From Prinsepia uniflora (lineage: Eukaryota; Streptophyta; Magnoliopsida; Rosales; Rosaceae), in NCBI GenBank assembly GCA_032719365.1, contig CM064871.1:38537566-38601565 (forward strand): DNA of 64,000 bases. The letters run 5' to 3'. Position 1 is the first letter of the stretch, and each line of letters starts with the position of its first letter. Positions 23,456-35,628 of this stretch are shown here, one piece after another. The position numbers and the translations under genes are program-made. The notes below the pieces were generated by a model that saw only the letters and a program-made list of their open reading frames with translations, was not told the DNA's origin and did not search any database.

Positions 23456-25087
23456 TGACAGGACCGTCCCCGAAGGGAAATTGATAACCGTGCCTGGTCC
23501 TACTCCCGTCTGGCAAATCGACGGAAGTTCCAAATTTACCCTCAGCACTTGCCAAACAAGGGATAATCATACGTGTGCCCACTCATGCCTCCACCTCTCG
23601 AATAGCCTCGATCATCGCGCCACGACCTAGAGGGTCAACAAAAACACAAAAGGTGTGAGTGCACGAAAAATGAATCAATTTATAAAACAGGTTACATAAA
23701 GACATTTTCACCCTCCACAGAAAACCAATGCATGCATTTGGAAATCATTTCATAATCTATTTCATTTTCCAAATAAGAAAACCGCGTATGACAATCAAAA
23801 TCATTTTATTTTTCTCAAATCCCGGGCCTTAGGCCGAAAATCATAACACGGGGCCTCAGCCCAAAATCATAAATCAAATCCAAGTACAAGTCATATTCCA
23901 AAAACAATCCATCAATTCATATAAACCGGGCTATTGCCCAACACATCCGAAAACATCAGAAATCAACAGTAATTCACAAGTCAATCAATCTGCTGGATCT
24001 CAAGTGCGCCTGAGTCTTTAAACTCAAAACCATGCGCATAATCAGGCCTTCCAGGGATATCAACGAGTCTTTAAACTCAAAGTATAATCAATAGGCCTCA
24101 GGGGATATCACAATAAACGAGTCTTTAAACTCAAAACATGTCAATCAATGGCCCTCCCCCGTCATCAATCAACCGGGTCTTTAAACCCAAAACATGATCC
24201 AGCAATAGTATCGGGTCTTTAAACCCAAAACTATTTGTAAATCACAACAAATCCAGAATCCATCGTAAACCAATTTCCCAAGTCAAATCCGAGATAACAC
24301 TTAATCGAAATGGAACTCATGTTCGAATTTCACATTCAAATCCCCAATCATATATGTCATCCATTCCCGAATCTGAATTCGCAATAATGATTCTGTAAGC
24401 CGGCATCCGGAACCATCATCCCGAACCCAAATCTGGAAATCCACCTTCAAGTTTCCGAAACCCGAAATCTCGTTCATTAAGGCCACTTTTATGAACTGGG
24501 CATCAAGACCGAAATCTCTTATCCCAAATTCCGTTTTAAATCTTTGAAATCAAATCATATTTTAAATACCAAATTCAAATCATGACAAGACCCGCCCCGA
24601 TCCCACGGGGACCACAAGGGGACGTGCCCTTCTCCCGTCTGACACCCAAATTAACGTTCCAATTTTAACCTCAAAAGTTCAAATGAATAAATAACCAAAT
24701 AAAGTTATACATCAAATCCGAAATAAACCGATGTCAGACAAGGGATAAAGTTCCAAATTACAAATTGCGAGCACGACTCTAAAGTAAACCTGCGGGTAAA
24801 CCACCCAACAGGGTTTCAGGTACGCAGAAGTAGATCTATGCCCCAGCCTCAGGATCCTTCTCTACCTCAGTAGCACTGCCTGGAGGGGTTACCAAAACAA
24901 TAAGGGTGAGTGGGCCGAAACTCAAGTTTATAAAACCATTTAATAAGTAAAATATATAATTTACCCCTCCGTTTTCCAAACATGCATGCATTAGAATTTA
25001 AAACCATAAATCATATAGTACGAACCATAAGGCATGTAATAAAATCATAAGATAAATTTTAGCTACTGCACTATACGTTCCGATCCT

Positions 25088-25245
25088 GACATCCCAGATG
25101 CCTGACGTCCCTGACGTCCAATACGGTCACAGTCTCATGGCTACGCGTGCCACTCGGGTCTCAATTCCGAGTCCAATCCCCGAACCCTGTCCGGGTACGG
25201 CATTTCAAATGCCTAGCGTCCTAGACGCTCGACGTCCCTGACGTC
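25088..25245 (-). other. Hairpin array of solo LTR B
   Basis: Includes GACGTC-CCT-GACGTC (25104 and again 25231), ACTCGG/CCGAGT (25152-25172), GGCATTT-C-AAATGCC (25199-25213) and AGCGTC-CTA-GACGCT (25215-25229). Read on -, the order matches the LARD-1 array (1515-1673). AGCATC/GATGCT of LARD-1 is replaced by GGCATTT/AAATGCC, still fully paired. Confidence 0.82.
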
Positions 25246-25953
25246 CAATAAGCAATCCTGCTCCTGAGTCATTTTACGGCCCGGTTCCTCCGTAGAATGA
25301 CGCCTCGCAGGCAATGCGCTATGACCACTCCGGGGTACCACATCCGGAGGAGACAGTATCATAAGAATGGATCTATACAGTGCAGTACCAAATACATTTT
25401 GTTGATATCCACATGCAAAACATATATATACATAGATAAAATCCAAACCGATCTTTAAGTTTCATCAGACGGGTCTCAAGCCCAAATACCGTGAAACGTG
25501 CCATAACCATAATTTTAATATCATCAAAACTGTTTCTTGATTCCAGCATGTGAACATATAAGTAAATCGGAAAACATTTAAGCATGCAAGGGTTTAATGA
25601 AATCGGGCCCACTCAAAGTACAATCCTGCTGAAAACCGAACATATACCCTCGACCTGGTACAATTGTTCAATCCCTATCATGTCCAAAGTATACGTAAAG
25701 GTCAATACAAACCCCTAACATTCAACCATGAAACCCTAGGCTAAAATCAGCCCGGAAAAGCCGCCCGAACGCGCTTCTCGAGGCAATAAACCTCACTTTG
25801 ACCAACATAATGATCTCTGATCGACCCGAAACCACCACCATTGGATCCGAATCGTCGAAACCTAAAGAATGGTGGTGGTCCCACCAAAAATACTGTTCAC
25901 ACGCGCCCACACGCGCTGGTCAACGCCCTGGTCAGCGCAGGAACAGTTCCTGC

Positions 25954-25984
25954 TGACGTCATCGCTGACGTCAGCATGACGTCA
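25954..25984 (-). promoter_or_regulatory. Three TGACGTCA palindromes in solo LTR B
   Basis: TGACGTCA at 25954-25961, 25966-25973 and 25977-25984, start spacings 12 and 11 bp, close to one helical turn. TGACGTCA is a plant bZIP (TGA/CRE-type) site. It lies upstream (in LTR sense, downstream of the U3 module) near a TATA-like stretch at 26783-26792, but on the far side of it from U3, so it may act as an enhancer inside the transcribed region or belong to a second promoter. Confidence 0.55.
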
Positions 25985-26027
25985 TCTGACAACTGTCAGG
26001 TCTGACGTGTCAAACTCTGACAGGTGC

Positions 26028-26211
26028 CACGTGTCAACACCTTATTGGTCCACATCACTGATCTGTCAGGCCACGTGTCAGATCTTACATGTGCCACGTG
26101 TCAGCAGGGCACTGGTCCACGTCATTGACATGTCAGTGACACGTGGCAGTCCCTGATTGGGCCATGTCACTAACATGTCAGTGCTGACTGTGTACTGACA
26201 TGTGACACGTG
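26028..26211 (-). promoter_or_regulatory. Cluster of five CACGTG G-boxes in solo LTR B
   Basis: CACGTG at 26028, 26072, 26095, 26140 and 26206, most in the context CCACGTGTCA, mixed with many TGACA/TGTCA blocks. This is the core of plant ABRE/G-box promoters. LTR L has a related TGACATC/TGTCA cluster at about 62810-62945, but without CACGTG. Confidence 0.6.
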
Positions 26212-26782
26212 TCGGCTGAAGAGTGGTCCACGTTACCTGACAGGTCTGACAAGGTGCCACGTCATCACCCCTGTCCTCCTGACGAGTCGACCCGTTCTCT
26301 GCAACTGGGTCGATCAGACCCGCGATCTGACCCGGTCACCATTTCATCAATTCTCAACCATTTTCGTTCTAGTTTGTTCCTAAATGCTCGTCTCAATCCC
26401 AGAAACAGTTCTATCAAATTAAAATCATCACACAGAGACTGGATAGAAGGCTTACCTCGATGAACAGACCCGGTTCTCCTATCGCCGTTTGACCTTCGTT
26501 CCGGTCACCTCAAATCACGAAATCACGTCCTATAGGTTCCTAACAGTCCATAGAATCGAATAGGATCAATAGAACTCGACAATACACGCTAGAATTCAAG
26601 CTTCCATACTATGAGTTTTTAAACAGTTTCGGGTTAGGAATTGCCTACCTCGCCACCGTCCGCCGCCGTTCACCGCCGTCCCTCAGCCTTCACCAGTGAG
26701 TTTCTCACTCCCACGGTCACAGAGAATGGGTGATGAGCTGGTGTGATGATTGTATGGGCAGTATTTGTGTGTCGGGTAAGAA

Positions 26783-26792
26783 TATATATATA
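26783..26792 (-). promoter_or_regulatory. TATA-like stretch of solo LTR B
   Basis: TATATATATA, palindromic, about 650 bp inside the LTR's 5' (right) end and following the U3 modules in LTR sense. Position suits a core promoter; there is no direct evidence of a start site. Confidence 0.45.
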
Positions 26793-27054
26793 GAATGGGG
26801 AGGAAATCTGATACATGAAATGGAGGGTCCAGATTCAATCTCAGACATGAGATCAAGGGATGAGATGAAATCTGAAGGTTTTTGAGATGAATGGCTGAGA
26901 TCAAAAGGTGGGTTTAATTCTATTTAAGTGCTTAGTGGAGCTGATCCAATCTAGCCAATGGATGAGTGACACTTGTCACTCATCCAGGTGTCCTCCAATC
27001 ATAATATCAGAATAAAATATTCGACACGATTACCGAGACGTAAATCTCCCAATT

Positions 27055-27370
27055 TCACGTTTCTGACCATAACTTCCTCGTACGAAGTCCGATTTCGGCG
27101 TGCCGCCTGTCTACGGACTCAGGGCATCGAGACCTACCTAACGGTCCTTGAGTCATGTGAAAATTAGTTTCCAAACGAAAAGTCAACATTTTAGCCCCAA
27201 AAGTCTAAATTACGGTAATGCCCCTGAACTTCCAATAGTCATAACTTTTTCCCTGAGCGTCCGAATTGGACGTGCCACCTGTCTATGGACTCATGACGTC
27301 CCGAACTACGTCACGGTGATTGGTCTAAGTCCATCTGACCCATAAATCAAAAAGTCAACAATTTGGCCAT
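27055..27370 (-). promoter_or_regulatory. Duplicated U3 module of solo LTR B
   Basis: Two units share GTGCCRCCTGTCTA(T/C)GGACTC followed by a CGTCCCGAACTACGTCA-like or CATCGAGACCTACCTAACG block, then AAAGTCAAC. They are equivalent to 5943-6252 on the other strand. Confidence 0.6.
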
Positions 27371-29305
27371 ACCATACACAAGGGTAAAAATGTCAATTCA
27401 TAAATTACATTATTATAATCCTCGAATTTCCGGGGTGTTACAAATCACCAAAATCACGGTCAAACCACAACATACTCGAAATCTCGTAAAACGTACAAAT
27501 CCGTAACACTCTCGAAATATGTGCCAAAACCTTAAATCATACTCACAATCATAATCAAACATCCTCAAAACATGATACACACAAATCATATAAAATCGTT
27601 CCTCAAACCATCATCAATGCATATGAGAAACCATAGTCTCGAAATACGTGCAATTACGTATTGCATATTGAAACACGTATAAATACGGAAATCGTAATTA
27701 CCATAAGTCATAATCATAATCATAGAAATCATAGAAACTGTTATGCATGCATTAAATTTTAGAAAGCAAAGTCCACTTACACACCATCCATATCTCTCGC
27801 TTTCCGAGCTGCACGGGTTCCCGTAATTTTTTACATTTTCCAGGAATCTTGAATCCTGTCCGAAATCATTCTCTAGGGTCACTAAGGACTTAAATAACAT
27901 CATACTAATTTCCCATAATTTTCTGGGAATTAAATATTAATTAAAAACATAACATAAACCTTCGCACCGTCAAAACAATATCAAAACGGTGTCCGATTTA
28001 CTTGAAACTAACGCCAAAATGTTCTTACATTACATAGAACAAAAGTTGTGTTGAACTCACCTCGAGATTCCTAGAAAGCACTGTTCATCGTTCTCATCCG
28101 GCTAACTGTGTAACAGGTCCGGTTTGCCCGCGAGATGACCCGATTAGAATCCTTAATCTATACGATTCGAAGTCGAACTTCGAAGAACAAGTGGGCACTG
28201 TTCATTCTTCAATCTCGACCAATTTCGATTGTTTTCTTGAAATTGACTCACTCGGAAGCTTTAAAGGATTCGTATAAACTTGTTTCTTATGTCAATTTCT
28301 CCCTTAAACCCCTCCAAATTCACGACTCAAAGCTAGATTTTCTTCTCGGTCGCCATGTCCATTTAGAGCCAAAACTGCATCAATTCTCTTCTTTCTTGCA
28401 CTGGATCGACTTGAATTGATCCCAGAGAACTCAATGAAGCCTTAATTTGCCTTGGGCTGGCCTACAATTCGAAATCGAATTCTCACTCTCTCAAGAACCC
28501 GTTTCGGATTTTGAACTCTCCTCTCACCATTTTCATCACTTTTCTTCCTCTCTCAATCTCAAGGCTCTGCTCTTCCTCCCTTAATTCCTTTCCAGTTCTA
28601 ACTTTCTCTCAATTCGCTCTTGGGAAGGTCGATCAAGAAAAAAATGTTCCGCAGTCTCTGTTTTTCATTTCAGAAACACCCATTCAACTTCAATTTCCAA
28701 TCCTCCTGCTTTGCACCTGTTCCAAACACACTAACACTCTTAGCTTAAGTTTCCCACGGCCACAAACCCTTCCTTGTGCCACTAATATGATTTTAGAGAA
28801 TGGCAGATGTCATTTGATGGCATCACCATGGCTGTATCAGCCCATCACTATCCCATTCCTCATATAAGTGTTCAATTACCATTTTGCCCCTACTTGACAA
28901 TTTACCAAAATGCCCTTCACACTTCTAGACCCGTAACGTGGTCACCCAAACTCCGATTGACTCGTGCCGCCTGTCTACGGACTCACCGTCTCGAGACCTT
29001 CCCAAAGGTCTTCGAATTACGTGAATAGTCCATGTCGTTTGAAAGGTCAACAAATTGCCCATTTTAACCAATTTACCAAATTACCCTTGAACTTCCGAAC
29101 GTCATAACTTACTCCTGGAATGTCGGAATCGGACGTGCCACCTGTCTATGAACTCGTGACGTCCGGAACTACGTCACAGTCATCGGTCAAAGTTCGTTAG
29201 ACCGTTCAAGCGAAAAGTCAACCGTTTGCTCAGTTCCAGGGGAAAAATCGTCATTTTCTTCAATTTTTTCCAAAATTTCCTTTTCCCAATGTCCGGGTCG
29301 TTACA

Positions 29306-32300
29306 ACCTACCCCCCTTAAAGAATTACGTCCTCGAAATTCCAATCAGTAGGTGCTGTGATATTTTTCCATGTCTAAGATAAACCTAAAACAAAGGCAAC
29401 CTCAACTAGTTATAAGTCATACTCAATTTATAGAAATCACACAAACGGTCTCAATCCTTCTGTAAACTCCTGCCCCAGTCATACCATATATTTATTTGAA
29501 ATATGTAGCCTAGCTCACGTTCGAGTCCACACAATCCCGGAAAACACAAAAATCCGTCATATCTTCTCAATCAAATGTCATCTGCCCGTGACATGATACA
29601 TCTGTATGCATATGTCACCAGGCCGATAAAATCATAAGGTTCAATAACTCGGGAACTCATTCCCCTTACTAGGTCAATCACACCATATCCCTTTCCCAGG
29701 GTCACTATGTATAATGATTTTAACCTTTCCATCTGATTCCTTCCTATTGCCAATAAGTACTCAGTACAACCATTCATACTATATCGCAATTCACATCCCT
29801 TTCTTAACTTCGACTCCACCATACACCAAGTATGGTCCTGCAGTTGGACGCCAACCGTCCAACTTATCAGAAATCATGTATTACTCCAATCCCATGGAGT
29901 TCCAAAACTAACAGGATTTCACCTATCCTTAAGTTATCAAACATGACAATCCTTTCCCCAAATAATACCTAATCCGCCAATGTGGTCGTCATCTCAATAT
30001 ATTCCCGACCATCACCTTATCACACATTAAGCCTTTCTTTTTATCCATCATTACTAATCCTAATGGTCGATACAGTACACGTACACATTCCTTCCCAAAG
30101 GTATATGACCTCTGCATACTCAACCCCGTGGGTCGATCTCAACTCATACAAGGAAGGTCAACTTCTGAAGGTTTAACTAGCATCAACACACGACTCACCG
30201 AATCCCAAATCTCATAGTGAGTGATCGACATAAGTCACCGTTTCTCCACTTGTAACCATTATATCTTAGTTCTTATTTCCATTGACTAACACGTCTGGTT
30301 TTTCCAGGATTCACACTAATCCCGACCGTTATTCGTTTGACCAAACCCAACACTTATTTAACCATATATTTTGCCTTGAGGCATTCGCTATATCTGTCCA
30401 GTATCTCACACACTCATCCGTACATAGGAGGACACCAACCAATCATCACTCATGGTACCATACATCATCTAAATGTGGTCAGACTACCCGACTCCTCATC
30501 TCCCAACTGTAACTAGTCCATTTGGTTATCCAAGGGTATCACCAACAATTAACCTTAGCCATATCAAGTCCGGAAATTTTACTCAAAATCGACAATCACC
30601 ACTATCTTGGCCTCTCTCAATAGGCTCAATAATCACAACCTTCCAATAGAACCACAATTCGTTAGCTCGGGATACTTATCCCATACCATTATCTTATTAG
30701 GTTGTCCATAATCAACATGTAAACTCATATCATCGTAAACTCAATTTCTCATCCTAGCAAAACCTCAAGAAATACGTTGAAAAATCCGTGCATCCTCAGC
30801 CTTCACTAGGCATCTCATACACGAAGCACATACACCACACATGTGACCAACAAACTTTGAATACCTCATACCAACCATCTATTGGTTGTGAGGATCAAAA
30901 TCATCCTAGAGGGGAACACCCTCGAATCTCCCTGAAACATAACCTCTGGAATCCTAGATTCCACATATCACTTCCTAATCAACATACCCGATAAAGGTCT
31001 CATGAGTCAGCAACCAATCCATTCTAAGGATTACATCCAATTCATCCAAATCTACGTCAGCCACTAGGCCAATAACACCAGTCATCCTGGGTAACCTCAC
31101 ATCAAGAGGTCTACCCCCCCTTATGTCTCACCAAATTTACCATATATAATTACCAAGATTACCACATAACTATTATCAAAGTATCACATCGGTAACTCTG
31201 GTCAGTTCAACGACTTCCATACCATAACCAATCACAAACAACACACCATATCCGTCCAATAGCCAATCTCAAGACATGGTAGAGTGGATAGCCTGAGACC
31301 TACCCAATACATACATTTTGAATAAACGTACATCATGACCACAAGTAATAGGTATCCAGGTCATCACTCCAGGGCTACTCAAACTTTCATACGAAGGAAT
31401 TGCAAATCCCCGGGCATGTGGTCCCCACTGACCACGCCCATATGGTCCATCATGTGCCCTACCAATTCTTCCCACTCTTGCCACATCGATAAACAATATA
31501 GGAACTAATCCTCGCTCTATCACACCCCAACAGTGCCATCTCACTTATATCAATCACTCTATATAACCATTTCTTTATGATGTGACCAGTCGACCCACAA
31601 TCCTAACTATTACTGCATAATTACCCTTATTACTTTACCTCCCAGTGGACCCAACTTGCGACCCACTGAACTGGACTATCTCCTAAGTCCAAATCCTTGT
31701 ATATCTCGGGTCTCCGCCCGAACCTCAGTCACGAAGGACACTGACGCATCCCACAAGTCCAAAACAGGACCAAGCCATGATTTCCTAACTCTTCAGTGTC
31801 TGACCATATACCAGTCCTTGGCATCCTAAGTGCCAAACATTCCTCAATCAGCCTTTCTAGCTCCTCTCGAGCCTTGATACCTTACCATGGCTCATCTCAA
31901 GTTTCTAACCAATATCTTTGACTCATTTTGAGTCCCGTATCCATATCTCGACTCCTCTCGAGTCCAATCTCATCCCAATCAGCCATGCCATCATTGGCAT
32001 AACCAGTCACCGAGCAGATACTGATGGTCACCCATATCTTATTCGACCTATAAGGCCCTAAGGGATATCTCATTACAGTCTAGACTCTTTAGACACACAT
32101 TCCACTTAAGGAATTCACTGAAAATAACCTCCTCACGAGTGCAACTTGCTCAATTGTGCAACCTTTCTAGCCTCTGGGCCCATTCGTCCCTGGGACCCTC
32201 ACAATTCTATGTCTAACAAACAATAAACACCTATTTACATCTAACCCTCAATCCAGGCTCAATCTCATCCGAGATCTATCACAAGGTCTCATACTCCCTC

Positions 32301-32395
32301 GTCTACCCGTCTCACTACTAGGTCGCGCACGAGGCTTATGTTTCGGAGGCATGATGTGGCAATAGAATCAGCAACCTAGTACTCTGATACCAATT
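29306..32395 (-). other. Noncoding internal domain of element C
   Basis: Begins with the PPT complement ACCTACCCCCCTTA and ends with the PBS complement CTCTGATACCA (32382-32392). Colinear with A but carries extra hairpin-rich sequence at about 31850-32130: GACTCA-TTT-TGAGTC (31920), GACTC-CTCTC-GAGTC (31950) and ATGCCA-TCAT-TGGCAT (31985). No retroviral domain. Confidence 0.82.
32248..32352 (-). pseudogene. 34-codon gag-start relic of element C
   Basis: Same frame, length and stop as 19108-19212, starting MPPKHKPRARP. Interpreted as the remains of a gag N-terminus. Confidence 0.5.
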
Positions 32396-35300
32396 TGAAA
32401 GGACCATCCCTAAAGAGACATTGATAACCATGCCCGGTCCTACTCCCGTCTGGCAAGTCGACTGAAGTTCCCAATTTATCCTCAGCACTTGCCAAACAAG
32501 GAATAATCATACGTGTGCCCACTCATGCCTCCACCTCTCGAATAGCCTCGATCATCGCGCCACGACCTGGAGGGTCAATAAAAACACAAAAGGTGTGCGT
32601 GGACGAAAATGAATGAGTTTATAAAAACAGGTTACAAAAAGACATTTTCACCCTCCACGTAAAACCAATGCATGCATTTGGAAAATCATTTCATAATCCA
32701 TTTCATTTTCCAAAATAAGAAAACCGCGTATGATAGTCAAAATCATTTTATTTTTCTCAAATCCCGGGCCTTAGCCCGAAAATCATAACACAGCCCAAAA
32801 TCATAAATCAAATCCAAGTACAGGACATATTCCAAAAACAATCCATCAAGTCATATAAACCGGGCTATTTCCCAACACATCCGAAAACATAAAAAATCAA
32901 CAGTAATTCACAAGTCAATCAATCTCCTGGATCTCAAGTCCGGCCGAGTTTTTAAACTCAAAACCATGCGCATAATCAGGCCTTCCCAGGATATCAACGA
33001 GTCTTTTAACTCAAAGCATAATCAATAGGCCTCGGGGGGATATCACAATAACCGAGTCTTTAAACTCAAAACATGTCAATCAATGGCCCTCCCCCGTCAT
33101 CAATCAACCAGGTCTTTAAAGCCAAAACATGATCCAGCAATAGTACCGGGTCTTTAAACCCAAAACCATTTGTAAATCACAACAAATCTAGAATCCATCG
33201 TAAACCAATCTTCCCAAGTCAAATCCGAGATCACACTTAATCAAAATGGAACTCATGTCGAATTTCACAATCAAATCCCCAATTATATCCGTCATCCATT
33301 CCCGAATCCGAATTCGCAATAATGATTCCGTAAGCCGGCATCCGGAACCATCATCCCGAACCCAAATCCGGAAATCCACCTTCAAGTTTCTGAAACCCGA
33401 AATCTCGTTCATCAAGGCCACTTTTATGAACTGGCATCAAGCCCAAATCGCTTTTCCCAAAGTCCATTTTAAATCTTTGAAATCAAATCCTATTTCAAAT
33501 ACCAAATTCAAATCACCAAAATCACGGTCAAACCGCGACATACTCGAAATCTCGTAAAACGTGCAAATTCGTAACACTCTCGAAATACGTGCCAAACCAT
33601 AAAATCATACTCACAATCATAATGAAACATCCTCAAAACATGATACACACAAATCATATAAAATCGTTCACTCAAACCATCATCAAAGCATAGGAGAAAA
33701 CCATAGTCTCGAAATACGTGCAATTACGTATTGCATATTGAAACACGTATAAATACGGAAATTGTAATTACCATAAGTCATAATCAATAATCATAGAAAT
33801 CATAGAAACATTTATGTATGCATTAAATTTTAGAAAGCAAAGTCCACTCACACACTGTCCATATCGCTCGCATTTCGAGCTGCACACGTTTCCATAATTT
33901 TTGACATTTTCCAGGAAGTCTTGAATCTTGTCCGAAATCATTCTTCAGGGTCACTAAGGACTCAAATAACATCGTACTAATTTCCCATAATTTTCCAGGA
34001 ATTAAATATTAATTAAAAACGTAATATAAACCTTTGGACCCTCAAAACAATATCAAAACAGTGTCCGATTTACTCGAAACCAATGCCAAAATGTTCATTA
34101 CATTGCATAGAAAAAAGTCGTGTTGAACTCACCTCGAGAATCGGGCCCACGCGCCCTCAAGTGCCGCCTTGAGTGGCTGCGCGTGGAACTCACGCGCCAG
34201 CTATAGTGCAAGCACTGTTCATCGTTATCACCCGGCTAACTGTGTTTAGGGTTTAGTTTTCCCGCGAGATGACCTGATTAGAATCCTTAATCCTGACGAT
34301 TCGAAGTCGAACTTCGAAGAACAGGTGGGCACTGTTCATTCTTCAATCTCGACCAATTTCGATTGTTTTCTTGAAATTGACTCACTCAGAAGCTTCATTG
34401 GTTCGTATAAACTTGTTTCTCATGTCAATTTCTCCCTTAAACCCCTCCAAATTCACGACTCGAAGCTCGATTTTCTTCTCGGTCGCCAGGTCCATTCAGA
34501 GCCAAAACGGCATCAATTCTCTTCTTTCTTGCACTAGATTGACTTGAATTGATCCCAGAGAACTCAATGAAGCCTTAATTTTCCTTGGGCTGGCCTACAA
34601 TTCGAAATTGAATTCTCACTCTCTCAAGAACCTATTTCGGATTTTGAACTTTCCTCTCACCATTTTCATCACTTTTCTTCCTCTCTCAAATCTCAAGGCT
34701 CTACTCTTCCTCCCTTAATTCCTTTCCAGTTCTTACTTTCTCTCAATTCGCTCTTGGGAAGGTCGATCAAGAAAAAATGTTCCTCAGTCTCTGTTTTTCA
34801 ATTCAGAAACACCCATTCAGCTTCAATTTCCAATCCTCCTACTGTGCACTTGTTCCAAACACACTAACACTCTTAGTTTAAGTTTCCCACGGCCACAAAC
34901 CCTTCATTGTGCCACAAATCTAATTTTAGAGAATGACAGATGTCATTTGATGGCATCACCATGGATGTATCAGCCCATCACTATCCCATTCCTCAGATAA
35001 GTGTTCAATTACCATTTTGCCCCTACTTGATAATTTACCAAAATGCCCTTCACACTTCTAGACCCGTAACTTGGTCATCCGAACTCCGATTGACACGTGC
35101 CGCTTGTCTACAGAATCAGCATCTCGAGACCTTCCCAAAGTTCTTCGAATTACGTGAATAGTCCATGTCGTTTGAAAGGTCAACAAATTGCCCATTTTAA
35201 CCAATTTACCATATTACCCCTGAACTTCCAAACGTCATAACTTCCTCCTCGAATGTCGGAATCGGACGTGGCACCTGTCTATGAACTCGTGACGTCCCGA

Positions 35301-35439
35301 ACTACGGCACAATCATTGGTCAAAGTCTGTTTGACTGTTCGAGCCAAAAGTCAACTGTTTTTCCGGTTCTAGTGGCAAAATCGTCATTTTCTTCAACTTT
35401 TTTCCAAAATTTTCTTTTTCCAATGTCCGGGTCTTTACA
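32396..35439 (-). repeat. 5' LTR of element C (3044 bp)
   Basis: Begins TGAAAGGACCATCCCT and ends CGGGTCTTTACA, followed by TSD ATATT. U3 modules at about 35050-35370. The uninterrupted sequence around 33509 is the reference for B's insertion site. Confidence 0.92.
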
Positions 35440-35628
35440 ATATTGGTAAAAACACTCGACACCTTGAGTTCCCGGTTTTGGCATGTTTCTTGGTTTGTGT
35501 GAGTTTGTTTTCTATTCTTGATTCTTATTAACTTGTTGATGCATGATTTCTAACATATTTTGTGTTAAGTAAAACGTTTGTGGGTATCTTGCCTAGTACA
35601 TCTTTTGTGCTTGGTAAAATCTCTATCA
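35440..35628 (+). repeat. Truncated 3' end of Athila-like copy 1
   Basis: Continues the noncoding part to TTTGTGGGTAT (about 35588), where copy 2 runs on for another 150 bp to its PPT. Here it jumps to CTTGCCTAGTACATCTTTTG..CTCTATCA, which matches the last 40 bp of the 5' LTR (9290-9329). The PPT and nearly the whole 3' LTR are deleted. Confidence 0.75.

Larger units (their letters stand above)
24583..27442 (-). mobile_element. Solo LTR B inside element C 3' LTR
   Basis: Starts TGACAAGACCCGCCCC and ends CGGGGTGTTACA (2860 bp), flanked by perfect duplications AATCA (24578-24582 and 27443-27447). The empty site is preserved in the sister LTR at about 33509. It is the closest relative of the LARD-1 LTR here: the hairpin array order is shared and both have the same RY around TGTATTTGGTACTGCACTGTA (25380-25400 on -). 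It carries a distinctive CRE/G-box promoter cluster. Confidence 0.95.
23456..29305 (-). repeat. 3' LTR of element C, interrupted
   Basis: Starts TGACAGGACCGTCCCC and ends CGGGTCGTTACA. Without B and one TSD copy it is about 2985 bp. The hairpin minisatellite at 24012-24226 is intact: three GAGT/ACTC units (24012, 24065, 24119) and two GGGT/ACCC units (24175, 24213). Confidence 0.9.
23456..35439 (-). mobile_element. Element C: full-length noncoding LTR retrotransposon with nested solo LTR B
   Basis: On -: 5' LTR 32396-35439, PBS complement 32382-32392, internal 29306-32395, PPT complement 29306-29319, 3' LTR 23456-29305 split by B. Perfect 5-bp target duplication ATATT at 23451-23455 and 35440-35444. 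Same family as A; no gag-pol. Confidence 0.93.
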
